Of a stretch of 64,000 nucleotides of DNA, positions 23,085-35,463 are shown piece after piece. The stretch's first letter is position 1; each line of letters begins with the position of its first letter. A program made the position numbers and the translations under genes. Under the pieces are notes generated by a model, which was not told the origin of the DNA, searched no databases, and saw only the letters and a list, made by a program, of their open reading frames with translations. This DNA comes from Costus lasius (lineage: Eukaryota > Streptophyta > Magnoliopsida > Zingiberales > Costaceae). Location: contig CM050449.1 in the NCBI GenBank assembly GCA_027563935.2, positions 17,940,735 to 18,004,734 on the forward strand, written 5' to 3'.

Positions 23085-25005
23085 TGTTGTTCTCCGCAAG
23101 TGCACGGATACTCGAAGTAATAATTAAGATATCGAACCACAGAGACTTCGTTGTTAAGTACTAGTTAATTTAGTTCTCACTAGCTAAGCAGATCAAGAAT
23201 TATTAAAACAGCAATCAGACGATGTAGAGGAAAATCTGAATGAGAAAAGCGGGACCGAGGGTTCATTCATCTTGATATTCATGACTAAATATTTTTAAGG
23301 ATTCATCAATCTATTTTCGTTACGGTTAAGATGCAGTTCACTTAAATAAGGAAGTTAACTCGCTCTCGCGCAATCAACTTGCATAGAATTATCCCCACTC
23401 TCGTGCAAGATCAGTTCTATGCTAGATATAAACAAACTTTGGTCAAGGAGATTAAGAATCACTCTCGTGCATTCCATCTTAGTACCAAGATCTCAAGCGA
23501 AGCTAAGCACTCTCGCACCTTAGTTCCGCAGGTTTTACTCAAGGGTTTCGAACAATTCAACATCTATCTCTAGCATGTTATCATGTCTGAAGCAATAATA
23601 ATTTCTAGTACAAAACATCAACATGAATTATGTAACTAAAATCTAAGGTTAGAAACACAACCAATCTCTATAATCCTAAATTTTAGAGTTCCAAGTTCTA
23701 TGATATCATCTTCTCAGTCCATAACATAGAACTCCAAAACATGATGATGCATGATACTGAAAACAATTAAAGATATTAATCACTTGAGTAAAATAACCAT
23801 AATAAAGAATAAATTGATGAAAGAAAAGTTATCTAGTCATTGAAGTATCAAGAGAACTACACCCCCATGTCCCAAGAGAAAATTAAGCTAGCATGGAGGA
23901 AGATTCACAATGACACATGGTTTTTGAATGATCAAAGAGAGTAAAGAGGGAGTAAGAGTTACAAAACAGGGCTGCAACTGAATTGCAGCCCAAAATTTGC
24001 TTCAGAAATCACGATGAACAGTGTCGCGACCAAACTTTTGATGATTTCTCCCTCGATTGGTCTCCTCTTGTTCTGAAACTTTTTTGGCGTCTTCTTCTTC
24101 CCCAGGCGAAGCTTCCTTTCAAAAATCGTGGCCGGAGATGATCTATGCAATGAACGGCGGTGAACCCTAGCGCGGCGACGATTCTCCCAAATTCCCCCCA
24201 AATCGTGATAAAAAATTGTGTAAATTGCTTCGCGTATCTTCTCCTTTTAAAGACGAGTCTGCCGCCTCTTTTTATTCTAAATTTAGTCTCCCAAATCTCC
24301 AGAAATCGAGTTTCCAATTCTGTCGTGATAAACTCGAAAATCTCGATTTAGAATTACGGTACCGTATGAGAAATACGGAAGTACCGTATTTTGTTCTGTG
24401 AAATCTGGGCGGAAAGCACAGCACCGCATATTGTCCTACGGCAACGCCGTATTTGTGCAAAAATCTCTCTGATCAAAATTGATGAAAAATACAATACCGT
24501 GATAAAATCCGGATGAATTACGGTAGTGCCGTATTTTCGCTGAAAACTTTCTATTCTGGATGGCCGAAAATCACGGTACCGTGCACTTCTACATGGCAGT
24601 GCCGTATTCTCGCTTAAGTCTTCTGTTCGGAATCAGCTCCAAATACGGTACCATGAGGATTTTGGGGGAAAATACGGTAGTGCCGTATTTTCATCTGGTT
24701 GTAGCGCTGAAATACGGTACCGTGTAGATTTACACGGCAGTGCCGTATTTTTGCTAGGAGTATCCTTTTGACTTGAAATTTGATGGGGAGACTCCTCTTC
24801 ATGTTTGGAACTCGTTCATGCATTTGAATTGCTTGAAAACTAGTGAAAAATACACCTTTTTGCCTGAAATTGATCAAAAACCAAAGATGGTGTAGATTCC
24901 GAAGCTTTTGGCTAAAAGGGTATAAAATAAAGTAATGGGATGAAATTATGTTTCAAAAGACTACTAAATAAGCATGAAAACACACGATAAAATTTAGAGT
25001 CATCA
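23085..25005 (-). repeat. right LTR (5' LTR) of Athila-type element
   Basis: 1921 bp, from U3 start (minus-strand TGATGACTC at 25005) to ..GAACAACA at 23085. Its U3 (about 24345-24750) carries a larger set of ACGGTACCGT and TACGGCACTGCCGTA palindromes than the left LTR. It lies in the orientation expected for a minus-strand element. Confidence 0.92.
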
Positions 25006-25479
25006 GTCGTGATATGCCCAATGACAACCGTTATTACCTCCCAACTACGGCAAGACGTTAGGTTGTATCAAGGCATATCCCTAACCATTTAGAATGGCCA
25101 ATGACCTCAAGTCAAGGGATCAATGCATCTCCTATCACTTCTGAGGATAACTCGTGACACCAAGTCATTGCCTCATAGTGGGTCGGTCCAGTATATCCAC
25201 CACTGATATACCCATATGTCTACGTTAGCACCTCGTGCCTAACCAGCCCATATACCAGTCTCACAAGTACCAGAGCTGTCCCATATTCACTCAGGTACAT
25301 CGACTGGGGACTATCATTTGAGCACAGATCCAATCTGTCTCCAGGGATATTATCATATAAGTACATAATCGCAGATGTAAGAAAATATAGATAATGACAA
25401 TGCCAGAATGATATAAAATATCAACGTCAAGTAGTACAATAATGGACCAAAACTAGGTCCTAGGGCATATACACCAACA
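25006..25479 (-). repeat. copia 3' LTR, proximal part
   Basis: It resumes after GTCGT with GATATGCCCAATGACAACC and ends at 25479. On the minus strand the LTR starts TGTTGGTGTATATGCCC and is preceded by the purine tract AAGTGGGAGA. Confidence 0.92.
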
Positions 25480-25500
25480 ATCTCCCACTTGCACTAAGAC

Positions 25501-28251
25501 CTAGAGGTTGAGGAATCTCAACCCCATATCTCTAGCGGGACGGTCATGCTTCTGCTGCGCCAAAGCCTTGGTCAATGGGTCTGCCAGATTGTTCTCTGTG
25601 TCAACTCTGCTAATCTTGACATCACCTCTATCGATGATCTCCCTGATAAGGTGAAATCTTCTGAGTATATGTTTGGATCTTTGATGAGATCGTGGTTCCT
25701 TGGCTTGTGCAATTGCTCCAATGTTATCACAGTAGATTTCAATGGGATCCACTGCACTGGGAACCACCTAAAGTTCAGAAATGAACTTCCTTATCCAAAC
25801 AGCTTCTTTGACTGCCTCAGAAGCGGCCACATACTCAGCTTCGGTTGTAGAATTAGCTATGGTGGATTGCTTGAAGCTCTTCCAGCATACAGCGCCTCCA
25901 TTCATCTTGAACACATAGCCAGCCTGCGATCTGAAGTCATCAGGGTCAGACTAAAAAGATGCATCAGTGTAGCCCTGCATACTGAGCTCTTCCTGTCCCC
26001 CATAGACTAGGAACAAATCCTTAGTTCTTCTCAAATACTTCAGGATGTTCTTTACAGTCACCCAGTGCTGCACTCCAGGATTGGATTGGTATCGGCTGGT
26101 TATGCTCACAGCATAAGCCACATCTGGTCTAGTACGCAACATTGCATACATGATCGAACCTACTGCCGAAGCATAGGGTACTCGACTCATGTCATCCCTC
26201 TCAGCCTGTGTGGTGGGACACTGGCTCTTTGAGAGAGTAAGACCATGTCTCACTGGAAGGTACCCTTTCTTGGATTGCTCCAAGCTAAACCTCTCCAGGA
26301 CCTTATCAATGTAAGTACTTTGACTAAGGGCTAGAAGCCTCTTGGATCTATCCCTATAGATCCTCACGCCTAGGATATAGGCGGCCTCTCCTAAGTCCTT
26401 CATCTCAAAACACTTCCCTAACCATGTCTTCATAGCTTGAAGACTAGGGATGTCGTTTCCGATGAGTAGTATGTCATCGACATACAAGACCAGAAAAGTC
26501 ACCAAGCTCCCACTGAATTTTCTGTATACATAGGCGTCATCTTCGCTTTTGATAAAGCCATAATCTCTCATAGCTTCATCAAATCGAAGATTTCAACTTC
26601 GAGATGCTTGCTTTAATCCATAGATGGATCTCTTTAGCCTGCAGACCTTATTGGCCTTTGCAGGATGGATGAAGCCATCAGGTTGTGTCATATACACATC
26701 CTCGGTCAGCATCCCATTAAGAAACGCTGTTTTTACATCCATTTGTCATATCTCATAGTCATGATATGCAGCTATAGCAAGTAGAATCCGAATGGATTTG
26801 AACATAGCAACTGGCGAAAAGGTTTCATCATAGTCCACCCCGTGGACTTGTTTGAATCCCTTAGCCACTAGTCTACCTTTGTAGGTAACCACGTTGCCAT
26901 CCATGTCTGTCTTCTTCTTGAAGACCCATTTACACCCTATGGGTTTTACCCCATCAGGTAACTCAACCAAATCCCAGACTTGGTTAGCTGACATGGAATC
27001 CATGTCGGATCTCATGGCGTCAAGCAATTTCTCGGAGTCCGGTCCACTGACTGCCTCATCATAGGTCATGGGTTCATCTTCAACGATGAAGATACTGTCG
27101 TGTTGGGTCGGCAGCGACCCATACCTCTCAGGTACATGGCGAATCCTCCCAGACCTACGCGGGGCCTGTGTCTGAGCCTCAGGTTGCCCAGCAACCGGTG
27201 CAGTTGGCTCAGGTTCCATCCCTGTGTCTTGTGGTTGCACTTGGACCTCGTCCAAGTCAAACTTCCTCCTACTAACTTCTTTCATGATAAATTCTTTCTC
27301 TATAAAGACAATACCCCGAGCAACAAAAACTTTGTTCTCGGTGGCAACATAGAAGTAGTAACTCTTAGTTTCCTTAGGGTACCCCACAAACACGCATTTA
27401 TCAGATCTAGGTTCTAGCTTGCTAGAATCTTAGCGTTTGACATAAGCCTCACATCCCCAGATCCTGATAAAAGTGAGATTAGGGCGTCTCTCACTCCATA
27501 CCTCGTATGGAATCTTTGAGACACTCTTAGATGGAACATTATTCAGTATTAGAGAAGCTGTCTCTAGTGCATGTCCCCAAAATAAGGGAGGTAGAGTTGC
27601 ATGACTCATCATACATCGAATCATGTCCAACAAAGTTTGATTTCTCCTTTCAGACACACCATTCCATTGGGGTGTTCCAGGTGGAGTGAGTTGGAATAAA
27701 ATCCCACACTCTCTCAGATAGTCAAGAAACTCACCACTCAAGTACTCTCCACAACGATCTGATCGAAGAGCCTTAATGGATCTGCCAAGCTGGTTCTCTA
27801 CTTCATGCCTGAATTATTTGAATTTCTCAAACGATTCAGACTTATGTCTCATTAGGTAGACATAACCATATCTACTGAAATCATCAGTAAATGTGATGAA
27901 GTAGTTGTGGCCTCCTCTAGCTTGCTTATTGAATGGCCCACACACATCGCTATGTATGAGATCCAACAAACCTCCTGCCCTTTCACTAGTCTTGGTGAAA
28001 GGCGCCTTTGTCATCTTCCCTAACAAACAAGACTCACATGTATCAAATTCCTCCAAGGAACTTGAATCTAACAACCCATTTGCATAGAGTTGTTGAATGC
28101 GATTCATGTTTATATGAGCTAATCGACAATGCCATAGGAAAGCACCAACTGAACCACTCAGTTTGGTCCTTTTATTATTTATGTTGCAAATAGAGTTATC
28201 CATGTCTAACACATATAGACCATTGCATAAAGTACCCTTCCCATAGAACAT
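25501..28251 (-). pseudogene. copia integrase, reverse transcriptase and RNase H
   Basis: On the minus strand: integrase zinc domain (WHCRLAHINMNRIQ..CESCLLGK, 28251-27814), integrase core (HSDVCGPF, then GTPQWNGVSERRNQ at 27741-27430), reverse transcriptase (GCKWVFKKKTD, VAKGFKQVHGVDYDETF, active site VLYVDDILL near 26480) and RNase H (STTEAEYVAASEA, IYCDNIGAIAQAK). At least six in-frame stops interrupt it, several at conserved positions: [17 protein letters not shown] and RS-stop-NLRFDEA where Trp is expected, and DASF-stop-SDPDD where Gln is expected. All are explained by single C:G to T:A changes. The frame is otherwise largely intact. Confidence 0.9.
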
Positions 28252-29422
28252 ACTTGTAAATGAAAAAAAAATAAGAGTTCTTATTTATTTCAAACTTAAA
28301 TCCTTTCTTTGCCAAGCGAGGAATGGATACAATGTTCTTAGTAAGCGAAGGTACATAATAGTAATTTTCTAACTCTAACTGAAGTCTAGATGGTAGGGAG
28401 AGAGTCAGAACTCCTACAGCAACAGCAGCAACCTGTGCCCCGTTTCCAACTCGTAGGTCAATCTCTCCAGGCCGCACCGATCTACTTGTCTTGAGCCCCT
28501 GCATATTTGTACAAATATGAGCTCCACATGCGGTATCCAATACCCATGACATATAAGTAGAAAGGTTGACTTCTGTAACATAAATACCTGAGCTAGAAGC
28601 TAAGGCCAAGCCTTTCTTCTCCTCATTCTGAAGTTGCTTGCAGTCCCTCCTCCAGTGACCCTGCTCGCCACAGTGGAAGCACCTCTGGTCCTTTAACTTC
28701 TTTGCCTTTTTCTTCAGTGCCTTGGTAGGACCCTTGGCACCGCCCTTGGCATGTGCCTTACCCTTTTTCTTCATCTTCTTGGCCGTAAGGACCAAAAGAA
28801 CAGAATTAGGTTTGGTCTTTACCATCTCACGCTCGGCTGTTTGGAGCATATTCATCAATTCCTCTCATGTGCACTCAATCCGGTTCATGTTGAAATTTAT
28901 GATAAACGGACTGAAGCTAGGGGGCAGGGAATGCAGAATAAGATCCACAACCAGCTCGTTATCTATGAGGTGTCCCAGCCTCCTGAGATGATCCACGTTC
29001 CCAATCAACTTGAGAACATGGGGTCTCACTGGTGCACCCTCAGATAACTTACACCGAAATACTGCTTTGGCAGTGTCAAATCTCTCAGTTCTAGCCTGGG
29101 CCTCGAACATCTGTTTCAAATGAGTGATCATCTGAAAAGCGTTCTGCTCCTCATATTGCACCTAAAGTTCAGGTGCCATAGTGGCCAGCATGAGACATGA
29201 TACCTCCATAGAGTCATCCTGATGCTTTCTAAAAGCATCTCTATCTGCCGCTCGGGCATTAGGCGGAGGAGGCGCCAGAAGAGCCTGCTCTAGGACATAC
29301 AGTTTCTTCTCGAGCTTGAGGACTATCCTCAAGTTCCGATGCCAGTCCATAAAGTTGGTTCCAACCAACTTATCCTTATCAAGGAGTGATCGCAGTGTCA
29401 ATCCGCTATTGTTCGTTGCCAT
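28196..29422 (-). pseudogene. copia gag and protease
   Basis: The gag starts MATNNSGLTLRSLL at 29422. In-frame stops lie at 29162-29164 (TAG after MAPEL) and 28865-28867 (TGA after NRIECT). A lysine-rich segment precedes the zinc knuckle CFHCGEQGHWRRDC (CX2CX4HX4C, near 28670), and the protease site has become VLDTACGAHIC (usual DSGA/DTGA). A frame break occurs at the A/T run near 28261-28269, before the integrase region. Confidence 0.88.
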
Positions 29423-31020
29423 TGTTCTACAACAGTCAAGAAACAGCAAATTAGTACTACTTTAAATCATTTAAACTGGACTTGTTTTAAATGATTATGG
29501 CTCACACTATTTTAATTGAATTGACAACCCACAAAGTAAATCGGAAAGTTTAAGACTTCTTAGTGAGATGAGATCCTTATTCCACATGAGGTTTCGTGTC
29601 CCACGAGGGTGGGATGAGATGCACAAAGTAACCCATGCTTCCTAAGGTAGGCTCGTCGGCCGATTGCTCCAAGCAATTTCCCTTATTGAGACAGTCTAGG
29701 CATTTCATGTTCAGCGAGGGCTGGATACAACATGAAACCCTAACCTCTCAATGATGCCTCTAGAGTTTCATCATGTGCCCATCACATATGAAACTCTAGT
29801 CAAGTCCATTCCTAACCGTTATGCCTAGGGCCAACGAGTTTCCTTGCGAAGGCGCGCCCGATTAAAACGGACTAGGGAAACCATTGCCACCACGCACTTT
29901 CTAAAGATAAGTGGGTGTGTCCCACGAGGGTGGGAAACAGTTCACAACACCACTGATCGATAGCTTAGTGAGGGCTACGCATTAGAAGGCTACTAGACTT
30001 GATATTTATTTATGAGGGTTTTTGAGGTCTCATCAGTTTTATCTTATGTCTAACATTACAGGCATGCAATCCTATAGTGATAACATAACGATAAAACAGG
30101 AATGCTTTAGCAGATATCGAAAACAATAAATAAATGATGTGATCATAGCCTATTCAAGACATTGAACCAACCCATGCCAATAGGAGGTTCAACTCTTGAC
30201 CTAGGATTCAAGCCCCAAAGCAAGACCTAACCTAGCCGACCTCTAACTTGAACTTCAAGGTTGGCTCCAAGGTCCTTCTCACCATGGTTTAGCTCTCAAA
30301 CCCTAGAGGTGTCCCTCATGGGTTCGACCAATGCCATGGGTCTTTCTCCATAGATGATGCGCCACCATGCAAGGAGCCAAGATGGCTAGCTGTCAAATCC
30401 TAGGGTTCGGCCATGCCATCTTGCGCCACTCCTCCATGCGCCATCAAGCATGTCAGGGTTCCATGTGGTTGCGCCCTAATCTTCTTCTTCTTATTACAAA
30501 AATAAAAGAAAAGAAAAGCGGCACGCAGGCCTCACAAAGATATATCACAGGCATGCAAAGGGGCTTGACTCATGATCACAACATTATGCACAAGCAAGGT
30601 ATCTACACATGCAGTTCTACATGCTCATGAAAAACATAAAATCTGAAATTTTACTTTTTCATAAAACCAGTCTCTTTTCCTCATCTTCTTATCACAAATC
30701 TTTTGGTTATTTGCGATTAAACTTTCATGATGATTTCAAATATCCTTTCAGCTGGTAATTTTGTCAGATCAAGAGACCCGGCCAGTCCGAAGACACAATG
30801 CCCGTCCTACTTGACAAAACCACGTGCGCCTTTGATCCTTAAATCATGCAAGAAAAATAACCCAAAAATCAAAAAGAGATTGAAAAGATGATAGACACAA
30901 GAAACCCTAATTTTTCCTACTTAGAAAAATCGTTTGCCATGTGATCATGCAATTTGCGAAAATTGAGATATGGTATGCGAGCATGGAAAAGCATGAAATT
31001 ACACCGTTCAAGTCTCGCAA
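29423..31020 (-). other. copia 5' leader
   Basis: Non-coding region between the PBS and gag on the minus strand, about 1.6 kb, unusually long. No ORF or structural repeat stands out. Confidence 0.6.
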
Positions 31021-31035
31021 GTCGCTCTGATACCA
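31021..31035 (-). other. copia primer-binding site, tRNA-Met
   Basis: The minus strand reads TGGTATCAGAGCGAC directly after the 5' LTR end (..CCCAACA, one base between), an exact match to the usual plant initiator Met PBS. Confidence 0.9.
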
Positions 31036-31036
31036 C

Positions 31037-33444
31037 TGTTGGGAAACCCCGGGGATATTTTACAATTTTCAGAGATAGAAATTACACAAAACATTGCACA
31101 ACGGAAGCAATATCCTCGAAACGAGCCGGTCCCAAAAACCCAGTGAAGATCGCAAGCGAGGGAGTCGACACGATGAGATAGAAAGTACCTTGAGCAAGGT
31201 GAGGCTGATGTCGTAGTAGGCGCCCAAGCGTGCGCCCTCTGCAGTCTCACACACACGGATCACCTCGAGTCCTCTTCTTCCACGCCCGGTGCTAGCCTCG
31301 GGAAGAAGATCCAAGCCTTGTGCTTATTCCTCAAGCCTTGCGCCACCTCCAAGGTATATGCGCCAAGAGGAAGATGAGGAGAAGGAAGTCGCCAAGCAAC
31401 ACCAAGTTCCTCATGCCAAGAGGAAAGGAAGATGAAGTGTTCTCGGCTAGGGTTGGATGGAAGAGAAGTGCACCACTACCTCTTGCTCTCGCCTCTCTCT
31501 TGTGATCACGCCTTCAAGATTAATTGTGTGTCAAGAGGGGGCGTCTAGGGCCTCTTATATAGAGCAAGAGGCGGTCTATTGTGTGGCCACAATTCAAATC
31601 AAGTGGGCGGCTAGGAGAGGATGCAGGAGAATTAATCAAGTTAATCAAGTCCTAATCTAATTAGGACTCTAATTGATTCAAACAATTAAATCCTAATCCA
31701 ATTAGGATTCTAATTATTTAAACAATTAAATCCTAATCTAATTAGGATTCTAATTAATTAAATAAATAATTAGTCATAATCCAATTAAGATTCTAATTAA
31801 TTAATTAATTAACCCATATGATTAATTTCAAACCATAGGCGTTAACTCTAGTCTAACCAGGGTTAAGCACACGCCTACTTTCTCCTTCTCCTTAAGCCCA
31901 GTAAGCCCAACTTTATAATGGGCCCAGCCCAAGGTCCATTATGCATGTTAACCAAGCCCTTAGATCCAATCCAATTTAACCCAAGGTCAAACTGGGCTAA
32001 CCATGGTTAATATACCGTAAATGGAAGTTGGCTCCAATAAATTTCTTCCATCTCATCAGGTCCATTGGCGCTGATGAAATCTCCAAAATAGATCCGAGCT
32101 ATCCAATAACTCGATCATAAGGCTTTCTGATCATTACGAGAACTCGAGTATCAAGGTGTGCGACCCTGTAGGTTCCTCTGACGTAGGGGTGGCAATTCGT
32201 GTTTCACGTGTTATAACGTGTCGTGTCATACTTGACACGTGACACAATTATGCTTGACACGAACACGACCCATTTATATATACGTGTCAATATACGAAAC
32301 ACAGACACGACCCGCTTATTTCACAAGTGACACGACACGACACGATTAATACGTTTAATAAATAGGTCGTGTCACATAACACGACACGACATGACATGAT
32401 TGACACGATTTATAATATAAAGTTATTAGATGACACAACACGACACGATTGACATGACACGACACGAATAACCTGTGTAACTCACTATATTAAAATTTTC
32501 TATAAATTATTAATTTTATATAATATATATTATATATGGGTTAGACGGGTCAACCCGCGACACGACACGACACGAATTTTAGCGTGTCATAAACGGGTCG
32601 ACACAATAATGACACGAAACACGATTATGTTAAACCCAAACCCACGAAAACTCGTGTCGTGTCGTGTCGTGTTGGCGGGTCGTATAATTTTTTGCCAGGC
32701 CTACTCTGACATTGGCAGTGCTGACCCATGGTCACCACAAGTAGTGAGTGGCACCTAGCAGTGCATCGCTGCTACCCAAGTCATCGGAATGGATATCGAC
32801 ATTGACATCCCCATCATCGCAATCAGGTACAGATGCATTACAGTCTCTTTGCCGAACTGATATCCGATTGGCCAAGTGTGTCACCACTTGTTTTTATCCA
32901 ATCTCATGGCTATGACTAAATCAGGTCTCACTTGGGTATGACCATACACTTTCAGTCATAGAACCATAGAGGAGCTCCATGGATATCATGCTTCCCTTAG
33001 GAATGGGCAAATCCTATGTCTGTTCATTGACCTTCTCATATGGGTCGTGATATGCCCAATGACAACCGTTATTACCTCCCAACTATGGCAAGACGTTAGG
33101 TTGTATCAGGGCATATCCCTAACCATTTAGAATGGCCAATGACCTCAAGTCAAGGGATCAATGCATCTCCTATCACTTGTGAGGATAACTCGTGACACCA
33201 AGTCATTGCCTCACAGTGGGTCGGTCCAGTATATCCACCACTGATATATCCATATGTCTGCGTTAGCACCTCATGCCTAACCAGCCCATATACCAGTCTC
33301 ACAAGTACCAGAGCTGTCCCATATCCACTCAGGTGCATCGACTGGGGACTATCATTTGAGCACAGATCCAATCTGTCTCCAGGGACATTATCATATAAGT
33401 ACATAATCACAGATGTAAGCAAATATAGGGCATATACACCAACA
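31037..33444 (-). repeat. copia 5' LTR, interrupted by a MITE
   Basis: It matches 13638-15111 plus 25006-25479. Without the 520-bp MITE at 32184-32703 it is about 1.9 kb. The undisturbed junction CATATGGGTCGTGATATG near 33040 shows the empty target site of the Athila-type element. Confidence 0.92.
32184..32703. mobile_element. hAT-type MITE
   Basis: The left end is TAGGGGTGGCAATTCG and the reverse complement of the right end is TAGGCCTGGCAAAAAA. The 8-bp target copies are CTCTGACG (32176-32183) and CTCTGACA (32704-32711). The other LTR of the copia element has the empty site. The interior is dominated by degenerate copies of ACACGAC / GTGTCGT words on both strands. Confidence 0.85.
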
Positions 33445-33449
33445 CGGGG

Positions 33450-33861
33450 TCTTATCCGAAGATACGACGGTCTGTGTGAGATACTGAGTCAAGTGGGCTC
33501 AGTAGCATACCGTTTGAAACTCCAATAGAGAATGTAGATGTACCCTACATTCCATGTGAACTTGAGGAAGTTTCATAAAGATCCGGACGATCCTTCTCGG
33601 TCATTGTCTAACCAAGCCACACCGATGGTTCGAACATAATTCGACCGAGGGATATGTGATATTTTATATCACTGGGTGTTGGGGCAAAGTAAGCTGAACC
33701 GATATACGGAGTTTCACATCCGATGGGATAAATCCCTTATGGAGGAAGCAACCTGGCATAAAGCTTCCGAACAATACTTCTCCGATGGTTCGGATGAGGT
33801 TCGATCCAAGGATTATCGAGAATCGAGGTTATCGACTCTTGGATCATTGTTGGATGAGTAA
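33450..33861 (+). pseudogene. gypsy integrase C-terminus / chromodomain-like remnant
   Basis: It continues the Tekay-like element after the copia insertion. The frame at 33676-33861 contains TEFHIRWDKSLMEEATWHKA, which recalls the chromodomain pattern W....EATWE at the end of chromovirus integrases. It lies about 150 bp before the PPT. Confidence 0.65.
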
Positions 33862-33996
33862 ACAGTGAGTGTTTCTCATTCATCGGGAGAGAGATATGCC
33901 TGAGGAGAAAGCTCTTTGGTGAGAGGCTTCAGAGTTCTGGTTTACGAGGTTGTAGCTAAGGAGCTACCTCGAGTCGTCGAGGACGGCGACCACCTC

Positions 33997-34009
33997 AGGT
34001 GGGGGAGAA
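33997..34009 (+). other. polypurine tract of Tekay-like element
   Basis: AGGTGGGGGAGAA lies directly before the 3' LTR start TGTTAGG at 34010. Confidence 0.85.
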
Positions 34010-35463
34010 TGTTAGGCCCATTTCTTGGCATTGGGCCATGCGCATGCGCGCAGCCCAAGCCCAGCCGGCGGCCCATTTACTTAATTAACTAAGTCAAGCG
34101 GGTCGGGTGTCAGGTTAACGGGCGGCGGACCCGAATTTGGTTGGAAATCGCATCGCACGCAATTAGGGCTGAAGTGCCCTTGGTGCTACAGTAATGGGAC
34201 GCGTTCGATCGAACATGATAGCGGCGGTGGCAGCTGCTCTCCCCATTCTCCCCTCCGTCGAGTGCGGCTCCGGCGTGGGTCTCCGGCAGCGGCGACGGTC
34301 TCCGGTGGCTTTCCTGTGGGTTGGGTGCAGCTGTGCGGGAAGCAACAGAGCAACGGGCGACGTCCCCATTTCCTTCCTCCTCTGGTCTCTTCGGCGTCGC
34401 CGATGGTGGAGTCGGCGGACGGTCGTCCGCCGAGGTAAGCCTCTTTCACCTCCCGTTCCGACTTCGTCTGGCGGGTAGGCTTCCGTCGGCGAGGTTATGC
34501 CGACCTTTCTTCCTCCCCTCCACCGCGTCCTCCGCCCTCTCCCCTTTTTCCGGCGAGATCGTGGACGACCGGCATGTCTGGGGGCCTCGCCTGCCCTTCC
34601 CGGCGCCGTCTGGTGAGGTGGGGAAGTGGTTCCCCTCTTTGACTGGCCTCCGGCGACTCCGGCGAGTTCGCGGGCGCTGCCTTTGGCACCGGCGAGGCTG
34701 GGCTCGGCCGGACGATGTTCCGGCGAGCTTCGGCTGCCGTCCTGCTGCCTCGGTTTGCGTGCACATGCTTTGGTTGGCGTGCATGCGCCTTGGTTTTCAT
34801 GCGTGCGCCTCTATCCAGACGCGGTCCTCATTCCCGGCCGATCAGTTGCCCTCGGCCGGCATCTTCTTCTCTCCGGCTCCTTGAGCTTCGCGCTCCCAAC
34901 CGGGTTGTCCTACTCGATCGGCGACTTGTCGCTCCTCTCCGCATTCCAGTCATGTGCGCCGGCCTTGTGTGTGTTGTTGCCGGCGTTTCACGTTTGTCTG
35001 TGTCGGACGTCTGCGAGACGTCCCTGTTGGGCGAGTGGGTGAGTCTAGCCGCCTGCGTGCGATCTAGTTGGAGTTAGGGCGTGTGCCCGGCGTCCTGCGT
35101 GATGTCATCTCCTGCGCGAGAGTGTGCCTCCGCCTGCGTGAGGATTTGCTTCTTTTCCGGTGTACCGGACTCGTACGTGCGCTGCGCCAGCGTCGAGTCT
35201 CGGGTGTTGTACCTTGGTGGACGTTGGAGTTAGTTCGTGCAGCGGTCCATGGCAGACGTGGCGGTCGATGATTCATTGAGACGAGAATCGAGGTAACCGT
35301 CTGGGATAGGCTGAGGGGTACGTCGAGGACGTGCTCCTACTAGTCGCGCTCAGATCCGCGGTTCAGCCGCTTATCCCCTGCGTGGGCGTGCTTGGGTGCG
35401 AGTCAAGAGTTGACTCACTTGTATTTTTGTTAAAAATTTATTACCCTAATTCTGGGCATCACA
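34010..35463 (+). repeat. 3' LTR of Tekay-like element
   Basis: 1454 bp, matching 7163-8645 with small indels and substitutions. It ends ..GGGCATCACA at 35463, followed by ATAAT. Confidence 0.92.

Larger units (their letters stand above)
15112..25005 (-). mobile_element. Athila-type Ty3/gypsy element with an inverted left LTR
   Basis: It is bounded by GTCGT at 15107-15111 and 25006-25010. The plus-strand left end is TGATGACTCC and the right end is GAGTCATCA, so both outer ends are the U3 start of the same LTR. The internal genes read on the minus strand: PBS 23061-23078, gag, protease, reverse transcriptase (FMDD), RNase H, integrase. A normal element would have its left LTR in the same orientation as the right one. 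Here it is inverted, and its inner end is joined to a full tRNA-Asp copy. Total length is 9894 bp. Athila assignment rests on MPFGLGNAPATFQRCMM and VFMDDFSVYG in reverse transcriptase and on the Asp PBS. Confidence 0.9.
13638..33444 (-). mobile_element. Ty1/copia element with long LTRs, itself nested
   Basis: The target duplication CGGGG is at 13633-13637 and 33445-33449. Reading on the minus strand: 5' LTR (33444-31037), Met PBS, gag, protease, integrase, reverse transcriptase, RNase H, PPT, and 3' LTR (25479-13638, split by the Athila-type element). With insertions removed the element is about 9.4 kb with LTRs of about 1.9 kb, long for copia and reminiscent of Angela/Bianca-type lineages, although I assign the lineage only tentatively. 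It lies inside the integrase/C-terminal region of the Tekay-like element. A solo LTR of the same family is at 58978-60963. Confidence 0.9.
7163..35463 (+). mobile_element. Ty3/gypsy (Tekay-like) element, host of the nest
   Basis: Both LTRs begin TGTTAGGCCC and end in ACA. The 5-bp target duplication ATAAT is at 7158-7162 and 35464-35468, which proves that the two LTRs belong to one insertion although 28.3 kb separates them. With the solo LTR (10036-11467) and the copia element (13638-33444) removed, the element would be about 7 kb. A Met-type primer-binding site, the order gag, reverse transcriptase, integrase, C-terminal domain, and a late segment resembling a chromodomain (DKSLMEEATWHKA) place it among gypsy chromoviruses, most like Tekay/Del. 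The protease region seems to be lost between about 9560 and 9770. All coding parts are broken. Confidence 0.9.

Noticed and set aside
34186..35276. Long reading frames such as 34321-34884
   Set aside because: Same LTR sequence as above; GC composition alone explains them.
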